NCBI GenBank assembly: GCA_012934845.2
Contig: WNNJ02001010.1
Location: 62,001-126,000 of the forward strand
Length of the DNA: 64,000 nt
Origin: Pomphorhynchus laevis
Lineage: Eukaryota; Acanthocephala; Palaeacanthocephala; Echinorhynchida; Pomphorhynchidae
Reading direction: 5' to 3'
The translations under genes were made by a program, and so were the position numbers. Under the pieces are notes generated by a model. That model ran no database searches. It saw only the letters and a list, made by a program, of their open reading frames with translations, and was not told the DNA's origin. Shown here one piece after another: positions 11,168-21,230 of the stretch. Position 1 is the first letter of the stretch, and each line of letters begins with the position of its first letter.

Positions 11168-13262
11168 ATGCAGGGTACTCGAGAGCCTTTTTCACTGAAT
11201 ATTCTTCAGTGGAATTCGGGAGGAGCTTCTGCCCTTAGACTTTTATCTGGTAGAGATGCGGATGTTATAGTCCTTCAGGAGACGCGGTCTATCCGTATCC
11301 CCCAGGACATTACTCGATTCATCCCTAAGCACATTTGTTCCCACTATACTCCGTACATAACCCCTCCTCACTCATCTTCATCTCAAGGACTCTTGACCTT
11401 AGTTAAATGCTCTTTAAGATCCTCCCTCCTTTTAAATTATTCTTGTCCAGCCCTTTCTTGTTTAGTAGTTTCACTCAGTAAGAACGGTAAACGCCTTAGT
11501 CTAGCCAATGTCTACATCCGTCCAGGAGAGATTCACAAGAACCGTGACCTCCTGGATAGAATTATCGACAGCGGTTACGACATGGTACTAGGTGACTTCA
11601 ACGACAGAACTAGTCGTTGGATTAATGCAGTACTCCGCAGAGCCAGGAACGGTTATCTTATTCATAAACCACCGTCACCCACCTTTCATTGCACATCAAC
11701 GAATTCACTCCTCGACTTATTACTGCTCCATGAGAAGTGGTTGCTAAAACCCTTCTGTACGGAGCAGTCGCGGCAACATCTGTCCACCTCTCATGATCTA
11801 ATTCGCTGGCGGATAGAAGAGGATACGCTGCTTCGAAGGAGATTCCACTTTGACCCTATCAGAGTGGCTTTCTTTCAGGCTGCTATCCAACGCTTCCCCC
11901 GAATTGGTAATGAGAGTTTAACCGAATTTAATTCCTACCTCTCCTCGCAAGCCACCGCATTGCTTTCTACAACCTATAAAGGTCGTATTTTCAGACACAC
12001 TCCGACAAAACTAAAGACCTTATCATATTTGCTCCGTCTCCCCAATCTCTCTGCTTCTGCCAGGCAAGTTCTCTCGAAGGAATATTGGAGCACTAGATAT
12101 AGGTTCCAACTGGGTAGAGATAAGGTTAGCATTGCTTCCCTTAATCCATCCCAGTCTTCCTTTTGGAAGATATTCAAGAAGGAGAAGTTTGTTTGTTGGA
12201 AGGATAGGGCTTTGGGCTGGATCGGTTGTATAGGCCTTGATCAAGTTTTGGAGGAGTCACTAGCCCTACACAATTATGGAGCCACGCAATCTCTGCAACC
12301 AATCCCGTCCTGGGGAGACTTCAGGAGTAGAGACTTATCTGTCACAGATATTCTCAACGCCTGGGGGCCTCTTCCGGGCACCTCCAAATCCGTCGCTCCA
12401 CTCTCTTCTCGTATCTGTCAGCTATTGACAGCCGATAAAAGAAGGGAGGTGGCCGTCACAATGCTATTAGCCACCCCATCCGATGTGGCCGGCATCAACA
12501 TTAGCAAGAGAATTTTTATTCCAAAAAAGTATCCGGTCTATTGTCCTAAAGACCTGCGGCCCATTTCGATTCAAAATTCCCTCGTCTCGATCTACGAAAA
12601 AGCGCTTGCGCGTAGAATCCGCGCTCATCTAAGTAGGCGTAATTTAATGCCACCTGGTTTCCATGGGTTTGTCAAAGGTCGCTCGGTTCATTCAGCAGTT
12701 GGTGAAGTGCGTCGTTTTTGTCAAGAGAACAGTCACCGGCTTGCTGTGGCTGTTTTCCTTGATTTCTCCGCTGTATTTGACTGCATTTCCATTCTATTTG
12801 TTATCTCTTCTCTCAGGTCACTCGTGTTGCCTGCGAGAATTGTTAACAGGGTGGAGATACTGATGTACACCAAGCGATTCTTTTATGAAGATGACCCTGA
12901 TGCGCATCAGTTCTACCCTATTACAGGTGTGCCTGAAAGCTCCCCTCTCTCCTATCTTATTTCTTGCTGCATCCATTGAACTCTTTAAAATATTTAAACG
13001 CGAACAACGTCTAGTGGTATACGCTGATGATACCACAGCCCTGTTTTCTGGACGCAGGTGCAAAGACATAGTCTCGGACATCAGCCGTTTCTTTTTAAGA
13101 TTAAAAGACCAGTTACCCAAGTCCAATCTTATTTTAAACTCCGCCAAATCGCAGGTGGTGGTCTTTCATGGCGCCAATGCAACAAAGAAAAAGCTTAATC
13201 TCGGGCTCCTAGATCTAGCCGTTCATTACCGGCAACACCGTTTCCGGAAGCATGACATTTAA
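11168..13262 (+). CDS. LINE family D ORF2: endonuclease and reverse transcriptase, frameshifted and incomplete
   Basis: 11168-12979 starts MQGTREPFSLNILQWNSGG, carries the endonuclease motifs (VIVLQETR, MVLGDFNDR) and RT boxes (LRPISIQNS, HGFVKGRSVHSAVGEV, AVFLDFSAVFDCI). A frame shift near 12930, in the G-V-P-x-x-S-P-L-S box, moves the rest to another frame (12885-13262) with VVYADDTTALFSG. The Q of GVPQ is E here. The protein ends about 80 residues after YADD, so the thumb and C-terminal domain are missing. The order and boxes fit the I/Jockey/R1 group. Confidence 0.8.
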
Positions 13263-13289
13263 ACTCTTCGATTTTGTAATAATAAATTT

Positions 13290-13540
13290 TTTTTCTTAAA
13301 AAATATTAGTTTTCGAACGTTCGAATCCAGTGTTCAAATTGAACCGGAGTGGTATCCAATTTACCTTTGAATTCTGGAGAACGCAGCATTAAGTCAATTT
13401 GAAACAATTGTTGAATAAATTGTTATAATTATATTCACTTAAATGGTTTTATTCAACAATCTTAAAACAGAATAAGTTAATTAGAAAATACATGTGATCA
13501 AGTAGCAAATTCTTAAGTGACGGTTAGCACACTGCCTACG
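13290..13540 (-). mobile_element. LTR element relic: gag start next to an LTR-like end
   Basis: On the minus strand, 13420 to 13310 reads as a gag-like start (MLRSPEFKGKLDTTPVQFEH, then WIRTF). The neighbouring block from 13421, starting TGTTAT on the + strand, shares about 100 bases with an insert at 24059-24169 that begins TG and ends CA, so it is probably LTR sequence. The relic is small, broken and old-looking; its family is probably Ty3/gypsy-like, from the gag similarity only. Confidence 0.5.
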
Positions 13541-13632
13541 TTAAATCCCCTCCTGACTAGTTTAAACTTTCTTGGCTACTAAATTAATTACTTACATTTG
13601 AGATCTAATATACATACAAATTATTATTGTTG

Positions 13633-14012
13633 TTCTGATTGCTACGATTACTACGATTACTACGATTACAACGTTTACAACGATTACAACTATATTACTA
13701 CGATTACAACGTTTACAACGATTACAACTTCAGAAAATGAGTAATTTAAAGAAATTATTTTTGATATTTCTTCTGTTAGCATCTTGAGAAAATTACTCAT
13801 TTTCTGAAGATGCTAACAGAAGAAATATCAAAAATAATTTCTTCTTTCCTTTGATACAGCTCCAATAATTATTTATCAACAATTAAAATGTTAGATCTAA
13901 TATACATACAATTAATATACGGAGCAATCGAACAACCAAGAAAGATCCTCTATTACTACGATTATTACGATTACTACGATTACAACGTTTCCAACTATTA
14001 CAACGATTACTT
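13633..14012. repeat. 9-base GATTACNAC tandem repeats, two blocks
   Basis: Blocks at about 13638-13727 and 13952-14012 consist of variants of a 9-base unit (GATTACTAC, GATTACAAC, GTTTACAAC). They flank the hairpin at 13735-13890. The two blocks share the same order of variants, which suggests that one block was split by the hairpin element or copied. Confidence 0.8.
13735..13890. repeat. Inverted-arm (hairpin) repeat with hammerhead-like arms
   Basis: Two arms of about 38 bases (around 13750-13789 and 13805-13845) are near-perfect reverse complements. Each reads CTGAAGA or CTCAAGA, then GCTAACAGAA, then GAAATATC (13804-13829 on +, 13763-13788 on -). The right end continues into an arm sequence (CAGCTCCAATAATTATTTAT) shared with repeats at 26581-26778 and 33926-34130. 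It is a short non-coding element of that family. Confidence 0.75.
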
Positions 14013-14173
14013 CAACGAAGTTAAAAAGTCTTGGTTATTAAAATTCTTACAATAAAAACATACAATAATTGTTCAATTATCTTTGAACAATCAAAGACGA
14101 ATCGAGAATCCTGACAATATGTGCCAAGAAGAAAAATGTATCAAGAGGTAGGCAAGCAAACTCAGGGGATACC

Positions 14174-15139
14174 GACAACAACAGGAAATTCGAGAGTGTA
14201 CAAGTGGAATGTTCAACTAGCGGTTGTCAAATTTGGACATCGGTAACACAAATTTGTGATTTGGGTGATGATACTGGTGACGAGCCACCATTCTATTGCG
14301 GATTTTGTGCGGCGAAGCAAATCAATATGTTGGTTGAACGTTTAAAGCAATTGAAAGGTATTGCAGTGTGACGAATTTTCTCAAGTTCCAAATGGATCTA
14401 TCCCGGTAAACACAGTTTCTACCGAATGCGTATTAGCTGAATGCAACCTACACAAACATGCTACCTTGGCTAACATCCCCAAATCACAGTCTGGTAGTAA
14501 TAACAACCGGGTGGATAACGACAAACCGAACGTATCTGCTGTCCGCTCAGAAATGGCTCACAACTCGCAACTACAAATATCGCGACGACGATCTTTAGCA
14601 ATAACCGCACAACCTCAACATGAATCCATAAAATCCTCAATAATGACGCCAGGTAACATTCAACATGATGTAGGCATGGCTAGGTCTGTACTTCTTAGAA
14701 GTGTTTTAAAAGCAAATGTGATTAACTCTCAAGACACTCCTTCACTTAATAGCATGGTATCTGCATATGACTATTGTCAGGTACCTCAAGGAAGGGAAGA
14801 CTCAACCGTGAACAGTGTGTAATTATTGCAAACGTAAAGGAATCTGTCGCTATAAATAGCCAGACACGATTAGATGACGACTTGGGTCATTTACAATCCA
14901 TTCTTTCGGTGGAACTGCATGAATGTCAAAACGAAGTTGTTAAGATCATGAAGATAAAGGCCGCTTTTCGTCTCGGTAAGATAAATAATGAGTTGATACC
15001 CAGACTGCTCAAAGTGGTGTTCAACTCTGCTGAAATTATTTACATAATCTTTAACGGCGCACATCGTTTAAAAGGGTCGAGTATACGTCTGCTACGCGAT
15101 CTGAGCATAGATGATCGATTACGTTTGAAAGAGGCCTAA
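14174..15139 (+). CDS. LINE family A ORF1 with PHD-type finger, broken into frames
   Basis: The first piece (14174-14352) has CSTSGCQIW, then FYCGFCAAKQI, a Cys-rich PHD-like finger with its conserved Trp. 14361-14822 is a Ser/Asn-rich linker in another frame. 14774-15139 holds the RNA-binding-like region (NSQTRLDDDLGHLQSIL, AFRLGKI, LLKVVFNSAE, LRDLSIDDRLRLKEA). PHD fingers are an established feature of CR1-group ORF1. The changes of frame show this copy is inactive. Confidence 0.7.
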
Positions 15140-15167
15140 TCAGAGTTAGCATGTCGATTAGAGTTGG

Positions 15168-16436
15168 GTGAAAAAATTTGACAATACAAAATTTTCGAGT
15201 TGTGCGGAGGCGTCTACATATTTATTGGAAGGGACTGTCAGATGTGCTCAATCCTGCAAACCTTCTTACCACTTTGGTGCCCTCCGCCTAAGATGTGAAT
15301 TATTCACTGTTTCACCTTGCCTCAATGTCGATCGGTGTATTCATGAATTTCGAAAATCTCTTCGCGATTCTTCTTTCAAGTTGAGCGTAAATAATGGTGG
15401 TTTAAAAATCATTTATTCAAATATTCGTAGTCTACTTAATAAGTTAGATGAAATAAAATATATCTTTCAAGATATCGTACCAGATATAGGTATTTTCACA
15501 GAATCTTGGCTTAGATCGTCAATAACAGACGTAGATGTATTTATTGAGGAATACAGCACAAGTAGAAATGATAGAACAGGCAAGATTGGAGGAGGTGTTA
15601 TCGTGTATATCTCCAATAGGCTTCAATTCCGAGTAATTGGAACTCTTAGTGTTGCTATTAACCATAATGAAGCATTGTGTATTAAGCTATATTGTCAACA
15701 CCCAATAACGGTATTGACTGTGTATCGTTCTCCAAGATCAAACACAGATAGCATAGCTGCTTTAATGGAGAGAAGTAGTTATTGTGATAGATTTGTTGTA
15801 CTCGGTGATTTCAACATGCCATCTGTCAATTGGGTTAATTACACTTCCAATGACTCGGATGTCGAGAGTTTGAAGCTACTTGGCTTAATAAACAGCTTGG
15901 CTCTTAAGCAACATGTCAGTCAGAGTACAAGATTTTCACCGGATTCACATTCACTTTTGGATTTATGCCTTACTGTACCATATGACATTTTCGATAGATT
16001 AAGCTATCTGGACCAAATAGGTCATTCAGATCATGTGGTCATTTCGATTGATCTAAGTGATGTCTACTCACATGGCGTAAATCCGACGTCGTCTATAAGC
16101 CCATTTAGAACTGACTTTGTTCTAGTAAATAGATATCTCGTTGGGGTAAAGTGGTTTGATGCTTTTGATGTTGGCGTTGAATATTCATGGCAGTTTTTCA
16201 GGGATACTCTGTACCACCTCCTTAATCGTTTCTCACCTCTTCAGAGTAAACACTGTTTGACATCGATCTCACCGCCTTGGTTTAATAGCGACATAAAACA
16301 TGCTTTAAAGATGAGACGTAAGGCCTTTAATGACTATCGTAAAGATAAAGCTAATTTCAGCACTTATAAGAAATGGTGAAACCTCGTTACGTCCATGAAG
16401 CGAACTGGTAGGCGATCTTTCGAAAAACAGCTAAAA
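15168..16436 (+). CDS. LINE family A ORF2, APE endonuclease part
   Basis: The endonuclease core starts near 15393 (LKIIYSNIRSLLNKLDEIKY) and shows the usual motifs: FTESWL, GGGVIVYI, TVYRSPRS, VVLGDFNMPSVNW, LLDLCLTV and GHSDHVVISI. A linker ends at about 16430, where the family B LINE interrupts it. An in-frame stop lies at 16378 near the end of this part. The first 70 residues of the frame look like the end of ORF1 and the inter-ORF region rather than the enzyme. Confidence 0.8.
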
Positions 16437-16511
16437 AAAGATTTATTTTAACGTGGCAAATGCGTGCCAGCGCACACGCTTACATGACCACAACAAAAAC
16501 AAAACTGTGAA

Positions 16512-19409
16512 TCAGGCGTCGAGAAGGTGTGAACGGAGGAGGTGTTTGAATGTGATAAAAGAGGGAGCGCGGCGGACGTCGAGAGGGAGTTTATTCCAGG
16601 CGAGTGAGGCGGCGACGAGGAAGGATCGGAGACCGTAGTTGTTGGAGTAATTAGGAACGTGGAGTAAGAGGGTATGACAGGAACGAAGCGATAGCGAGCT
16701 GGGGCGAGTATCGTCTAAGAAAGGAAGGTTGATGAACGATGGGGAGCCGACAGCGATGAGACGAAAAGTAATGAGAAGAAGGCGGAGTTTGATGCGGATG
16801 TGGATGGTGGGCCAGGAGAGTTGGGCAAAATATGTGGATGTGTGGTCGAAGCGACGGAGGCGAAAGAGCACTCGAACGGCGGTGTTGATTATTCGTTGTA
16901 GGGGTAGGATGATGGATTTTGGAGAATTGGCGAAAAGGCTAAGGCAGTAATCGATTTTAGGGAAAAGAAGCGATGAAAGAAGAGACATACAAGAACGGAA
17001 GTCGATAAGGGGGCGGATACGGCGGATGTCACGAAGAATTAAGTTAGACGAGCGGACCTTGTCACGGACGAAGGGTTTAAGGGAAAGGTGATCATCGAAA
17101 TGGAAGCCTAAGAAAGTGAGATTGTGGACTACAGGGATGATCGATGAGGCAAAAGATACAATGGGAGGAGATATGCTTGGTTTACGGGGAAGGATCCACA
17201 TTATTTTGGACTTTTCGGCGTTTAGAACGAGATGGAGATTGGAGAGACGCTTGTAGATAGAAGAGAGACAGTTGGAGGCAGAAATGGCGATATCGTGTAT
17301 GCGATGTGCGGGTGCATGAGCATAGATTAGAATGTCATCGGCGTATTGCATGACGTTAAAGGAGTAAGGTTTGATAAATGGAGAGAGATCGCCAAGTAAA
17401 AGAGAGAAAAGCAGGGGACCTAGGACTGAACCTTGTGGAACCCCGCAAAAAATAGGGATGGGAGGGGAGGATGATGAATTAGAACAGACGCGAAAGGAAC
17501 GGTCGGATAGATATGAGGCGAACCAAGCTACGGAGGAGGAAGAAAAGCCGTAATCATAACGAAGGCGAGAAAGGAGGACGGAGTGGTCGACAATGTCGAA
17601 TGCGGAGGAGAGGTCCAGGGAGATGAGAACACTATATAGAGCCTTGTCTCGAGAAATGAGTAAGTCGTTGTACACTTTTATGCATGCGATTTCTGTCTAG
17701 TGATTAGAGCGGAAAGCGGATTGGAAAGGAGGGTACAGATTGGATGAGGAGAGATAAGCGTTGATTTGTATTAAGATGAGGCGTTCTAAGAGCTTAGAAA
17801 GAGTAGGGAGTAGTGAAATGGGGCGATATCTGGAAGGAAGGGAGGGGTCGAGCGATTGTTTCTTAAGGAGGGGACGAACGATTGCGGATTTCCAGTGTGA
17901 AGGGAAGATACGACTGCGGATGGACGAGTTAAACAAGGTTGTGAGAAATGGGGATATCGATGAGCATATAGATTTTAATATGTGGGTAGGCAGGGGATCG
18001 GCAGGTGAGGTTTTGTTGGGCAAGGACATGAGGACATATGATACTTCTGTAGGTGATACAGGGAGAAGATGAAAGAGTTCGGGAAGGATGAGAGTAGACT
18101 GGGCAGAGTGGAATAGGATGGAGACCGGGGTGTGAGAGAGCAGCGTGGATACTTTAGTCTGGAGAAATGATGAATAATCATTAGCATTGATGTTGCAAGG
18201 CGTAGAGGAACGAGCCAGGATTGAGTTAAAAGTATGCCAGAGAGTCTTAGAGTTGAATGAAGTGATTATTTTATGCTGCCAGAAGGAGTTGCATTTGGTA
18301 CGTAGTAGGTTGAGATGAGACCGGCGAAGAGCAAGATAGGAATCACGGAAAGACGGAGTGATCGAGCGGAAATCGCGTCTGAGAGAGCGGTGATAGACTC
18401 GAAAAGCATGGCGGAGTCGACGCTTTGAGAGTAGGCATTGGATGTCAAACCATGGGGCACGGTGCAAGCGACGGTGTGGGTGAGACTTGAAGGGCAAGAG
18501 AATATCGAGAGTGGATGTGAGTTCAGAGTCGAAAAGAAAGGCGAGATCGTGAGGAGATGAATATGTTATTGTGGGTAATGATAGAGACGATTTGAGTAAG
18601 GCAGAGCGGAGAAGGGAAAGGTCAAGATTTCTCCAAGGGCGACGTAGGATTGTAGGTGTGTGAGGAGGGGTGTGGTTGCGAGCGAGATCAAGGGTGATAA
18701 GAAAGTGATCGGATAGACCAGGATCAGAGATGGACAGTGAGGTGTGGGCAGCAAAATGATCGGGGACAGCGATGATGTCGAGTGCCCCGCCAAGTATATG
18801 TGTGGGGGCAGTGGAGATTAGTTTGTAATTGTAGTTGGATAGAATGTTGATGAAGCGGATGGAATCTGTGGAAGAGGGGCGGTCTAGGCGGATATTGAAG
18901 TCGCCTAGAACGAGTGAAGGGATTGAGGACAAAGAACAATGAGAAAGGAGGTCAGCGAGTTCGGTAAAAAATAAGGCTGTAGGAGCTGATGAACCAGGAC
19001 GGTATACAATGGCGAGATCTAGAGTGATCGGGTTAGAATAACGACAAGTGAGCAATTCAAAAGAGCAAGGACTGAAAGGGGGATTGATTTTGCGAAGAGA
19101 CGCTGGGTGACGCGCGAATGCGACGATGCCGCCATGATTAGAGGATTTAGAAGGGCATGAGCTGAGGGGGCGGGCGGATTCGACTAGGGAGCAACCGGCA
19201 GAGAGCAGACGGCGAATGGAAAGGTCGTCGGAATCTGAGTGCCAGGATTCGGTGAGGCAGAAGAGATCGATGGATTGCTTGGTGAATAGGTTGAGGATAA
19301 GATCGGATTTATTGAGAATAGATCTAGTGTTGAGGAGACCGAGGCGGAAACCGTGTGCTGTGGCGAAAGAGACTAGTGGAGAAGACACATAGGAGAGATG
19401 GAGCGCCAT
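16512..19409 (-). CDS. LINE family B ORF2: endonuclease and reverse transcriptase with one stop
   Basis: The first 570 codons (19409-17697) hold the endonuclease (LGLLNTRSILNKSD, FCLTESWH, IVYRPGSS, LVLGDFNIRLD, ALDIIAV, GLSDHFLITL) and the RT start (YRPISLLPTLSKLLERL, PFQSAFRSNH). A TAG at 17697-17699 follows, and the frame continues directly (TEIACIKVYNDLL, SLDLSSAFDIVDHSVL, FCGVPQGSVLGPLLFSLL, MQYADDILIYA) to 16512. The copy at 29540 has TCC (Ser) in place of the stop, so the family codes through. Apart from this codon all expected boxes are intact. Confidence 0.92.
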
Positions 19410-20650
19410 CGAATTTTTGGACGGGTGTGGACAATTTGAAAATTTCCGTCTATGTTTCGGATGGCGAGTGAAGTTTCGCCGTTTTCCTCGCGACGACGTT
19501 TTTCGATGCGGGCTGAAGAGATTTGAGCGATTTCGGAAGGGGCGCGATCGGGGAAAATTCGAGTGGTTGAAGATGACATGAGTTTGAATCGTTGAGAGAG
19601 GACAGAAGACGCGTGAGAGCGATGCTTGAAAACAATTTTTAGGAGAGGGGGCTGGGAAGGATTAGATTGAGAAGATTTGTTTAGACGGATGAATGCGACT
19701 GGAGAAATGTCCTTGAAAAAGGATGGTTTATCCGCAGGAACAATAGACGAGAGGATGGATCTGAAGGCGGAAACATCGTGGTCCAGACGTGCTTGTGGAG
19801 ATAAGGAGTTAGAAGGCGTGATATTAGTAACAATGACGCAACGATCGCGAGAAGCAAAGCGCTTCCGTAAAGGAGGACGACTGACGTGAGTAGGTGAGAT
19901 CACGATAGAAGAGCTGGCAGTTGATGATTTGGAGGGATTTGGTTTGACGACGGGAGACATAGAGGATAATGATAATAAAGCGGGTGGCAAGCGATGTGAG
20001 GAAAGGTTATGAGTGGAAGGATAGTGGAGGCTGGTGGAGGTGATTTTAATTGATGGATGCAAGTTATTGAGAAACGAGACAGGAAGGACGGGACGTGGGG
20101 TGTCGGGGAGTGAACATACATTAGTTGTAACAATTTGCGGCTCCGTCACTGTATCGGTAGATTTATCATAAACTTGACAAAATCCATCTTGCTGCGATAC
20201 AATTTGCGGCTCCTTCAGATTATCTGATAATGGATTATCTGATGATGACGTAGAAACGCGATGAGGGGTAGAAATGTAAGGTGATTTATCTGATACGACA
20301 AAAGAAATACTGGGTTGCAAATGGTCAATGACAGTAACATCAGAAGATTGAGCTGATTGATTGGGCAAAATTGAAGGATGTATAGTAATACCTGTAGAAG
20401 AGATGGGAGATTTGGCATTCTTAGAGGCAATCGAATGCGGGAGAATTGGGCATCGAGGTTGAGACTTATTACAATACGAAGAGGCATGTGTGGACATCGC
20501 TGCATTGCCAGATAGTTTCAATATATTTGTCTTGAGACTCTCTATTTCACTCTTCATCGTATTTATCATCTTAGCCGAACAGTAGCCACAGTAGAATTCG
20601 TTGTCTGCAAGGCAAGATGCCTGGGATTCTGAAGTCCAAATACTTACCCA
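19373..20650 (-). CDS. LINE family B ORF1, PHD finger and RNA-binding-like region
   Basis: The frame is open upstream of the first ATG (20569) as far as about 20650 and reads FYCGYCSAKM, the end of a PHD-type finger. A long Ser/Pro-rich linker follows, then a domain with CVIVTNITPS, ARLDHDVSAFRSIL, VAFIRLNKS and LLKIVFKHRS, like the RNA-binding domain of family A ORF1. The stop falls inside the start of ORF2, so the second frame overlaps the first; re-initiation or frameshifting could link them, but nothing in the sequence settles which. Confidence 0.8.
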   Translation of the reverse strand, partial: WVSIWTSESQASCLADNEFYCGYCSAKMINTMKSEIESLKTNILKLSGNAAMSTHASSYCNKSQPRCPILPHSIASKNAKSPISSTGITIHPSILPNQSAQSSDVTVIDHLQPSISFVVSDKSPYISTPHRVSTSSSDNPLSDNLKEPQIVSQQDGFCQVYDKSTDTVTEPQIVTTNVCSLPDTPRPVLPVSFLNNLHPSIKITSTSLHYPSTHNLSSHRLPPALLSLSSMSPVVKPNPSKSSTASSSIVISPTHVSRPPLRKRFASRDRCVIVTNITPSNSLSPQARLDHDVSAFRSILSSIVPADKPSFFKDISPVAFIRLNKSSQSNPSQPPLLKIVFKHRSHASSVLSQRFKLMSSSTTRIFPDRAPSEIAQISSARIEKRRREENGETSLAIRNIDGNFQIVHTRPKIRWRSISPMCLLH

Positions 20651-20762
20651 GTATAAATTTACTGGGTCAGTATAAATTTATACTTACCTTAAGTATAAAT
20701 TGTCACCGTGATCCCCGCTCTTTCTTTAGGTATGTGACTGCTCAGCATACGCGATGTAAAAA

Positions 20763-21230
20763 CTTATAAATTGCATACAGCGTGACGATGGGAAATTCAT
20801 AACTGATTCTTTGCAGATATCAAAAATGTTTGGAAATCATTTCCATTCTTTGAATCTTGACCATAAGGATGTGACAATTGGTGATCCGTGTACATTTGAA
20901 TCGCCCGGAGATGACACCAAAGACCTCTTCCGATATGATAATGTTCTCCAAGAGCTTCGAAAACTTAAATGCAAAGCAGGTGCGGGTCCAGATGGCTTAC
21001 CGCCCGTATATTTGCTCAACATCGCTGACATAATATGTCATCCGCTTTACAATATTTTCTCTGCGTCTGTTGCTTTTGGCGTTGTTCCTTCTGATTGGCA
21101 GAATTCCATCATCTGTCCTATTTATAAGAAAGGGGATAGTTCGTCCATTGACAATTATAGGCCTATTAGTCTCACTTGCGTGTGTTGTCGAGTGCTAGAG
21201 AGATTGATTAAGCGACGAATTAAATCAGCT
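20763..21230 (+). CDS. LINE family A reverse transcriptase, N-terminal part
   Basis: LINCIQRDDGKFITDS leads into AGAGPDGLPPVYLLN, VPSDWQNSIICPIYKKGD and NYRPISLTCVCCRVLERLI, RT boxes 0-2 of the CR1 group. The chain stops at RRIKSA where the Penelope-like element begins. It continues at 22411. About 107 bases before it (20656-20762) fit neither LINE clearly. Confidence 0.85.

Larger units (their letters stand above)
10090..13262 (+). mobile_element. LINE family D (I/Jockey-like), lacking its 3' end
   Basis: ORF1 with zinc-knuckle remnants, then ORF2 with APE endonuclease and RT. Family D sequence continues upstream of 10194 (TNPASRAT and following residues in a shifted frame), so the element begins at about 10090 or earlier. 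It stops at 13262 just after the YADD region, without RT thumb, C-terminus or 3' UTR. LINEs are normally truncated at the 5' end, so the 3' part was probably lost by deletion or covered by the LTR relic that follows. A second family D copy is at 59695-60620. Confidence 0.8.
16431..20655 (-). mobile_element. LINE family B (CR1/L2-like), near complete
   Basis: The best-preserved LINE of the window. The 3' end (16431-16511) reads on the minus strand into CACGTTAAAATAAAT followed by a short T/A run. The 5' end lies near 20655 inside the PHD finger of ORF1, so it is slightly 5'-truncated. ORF1 and ORF2 overlap by about 37 bases. Only one stop codon breaks ORF2. Five more copies of this family are in the window (4288, 23765, 25330, 26940, 49129). 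Confidence 0.92.

Noticed and set aside
16729-18072. Plus-strand open frames rich in Arg/Lys opposite the family B LINE
   Set aside because: They are antisense shadows of ORF2; the minus strand has all RT boxes.
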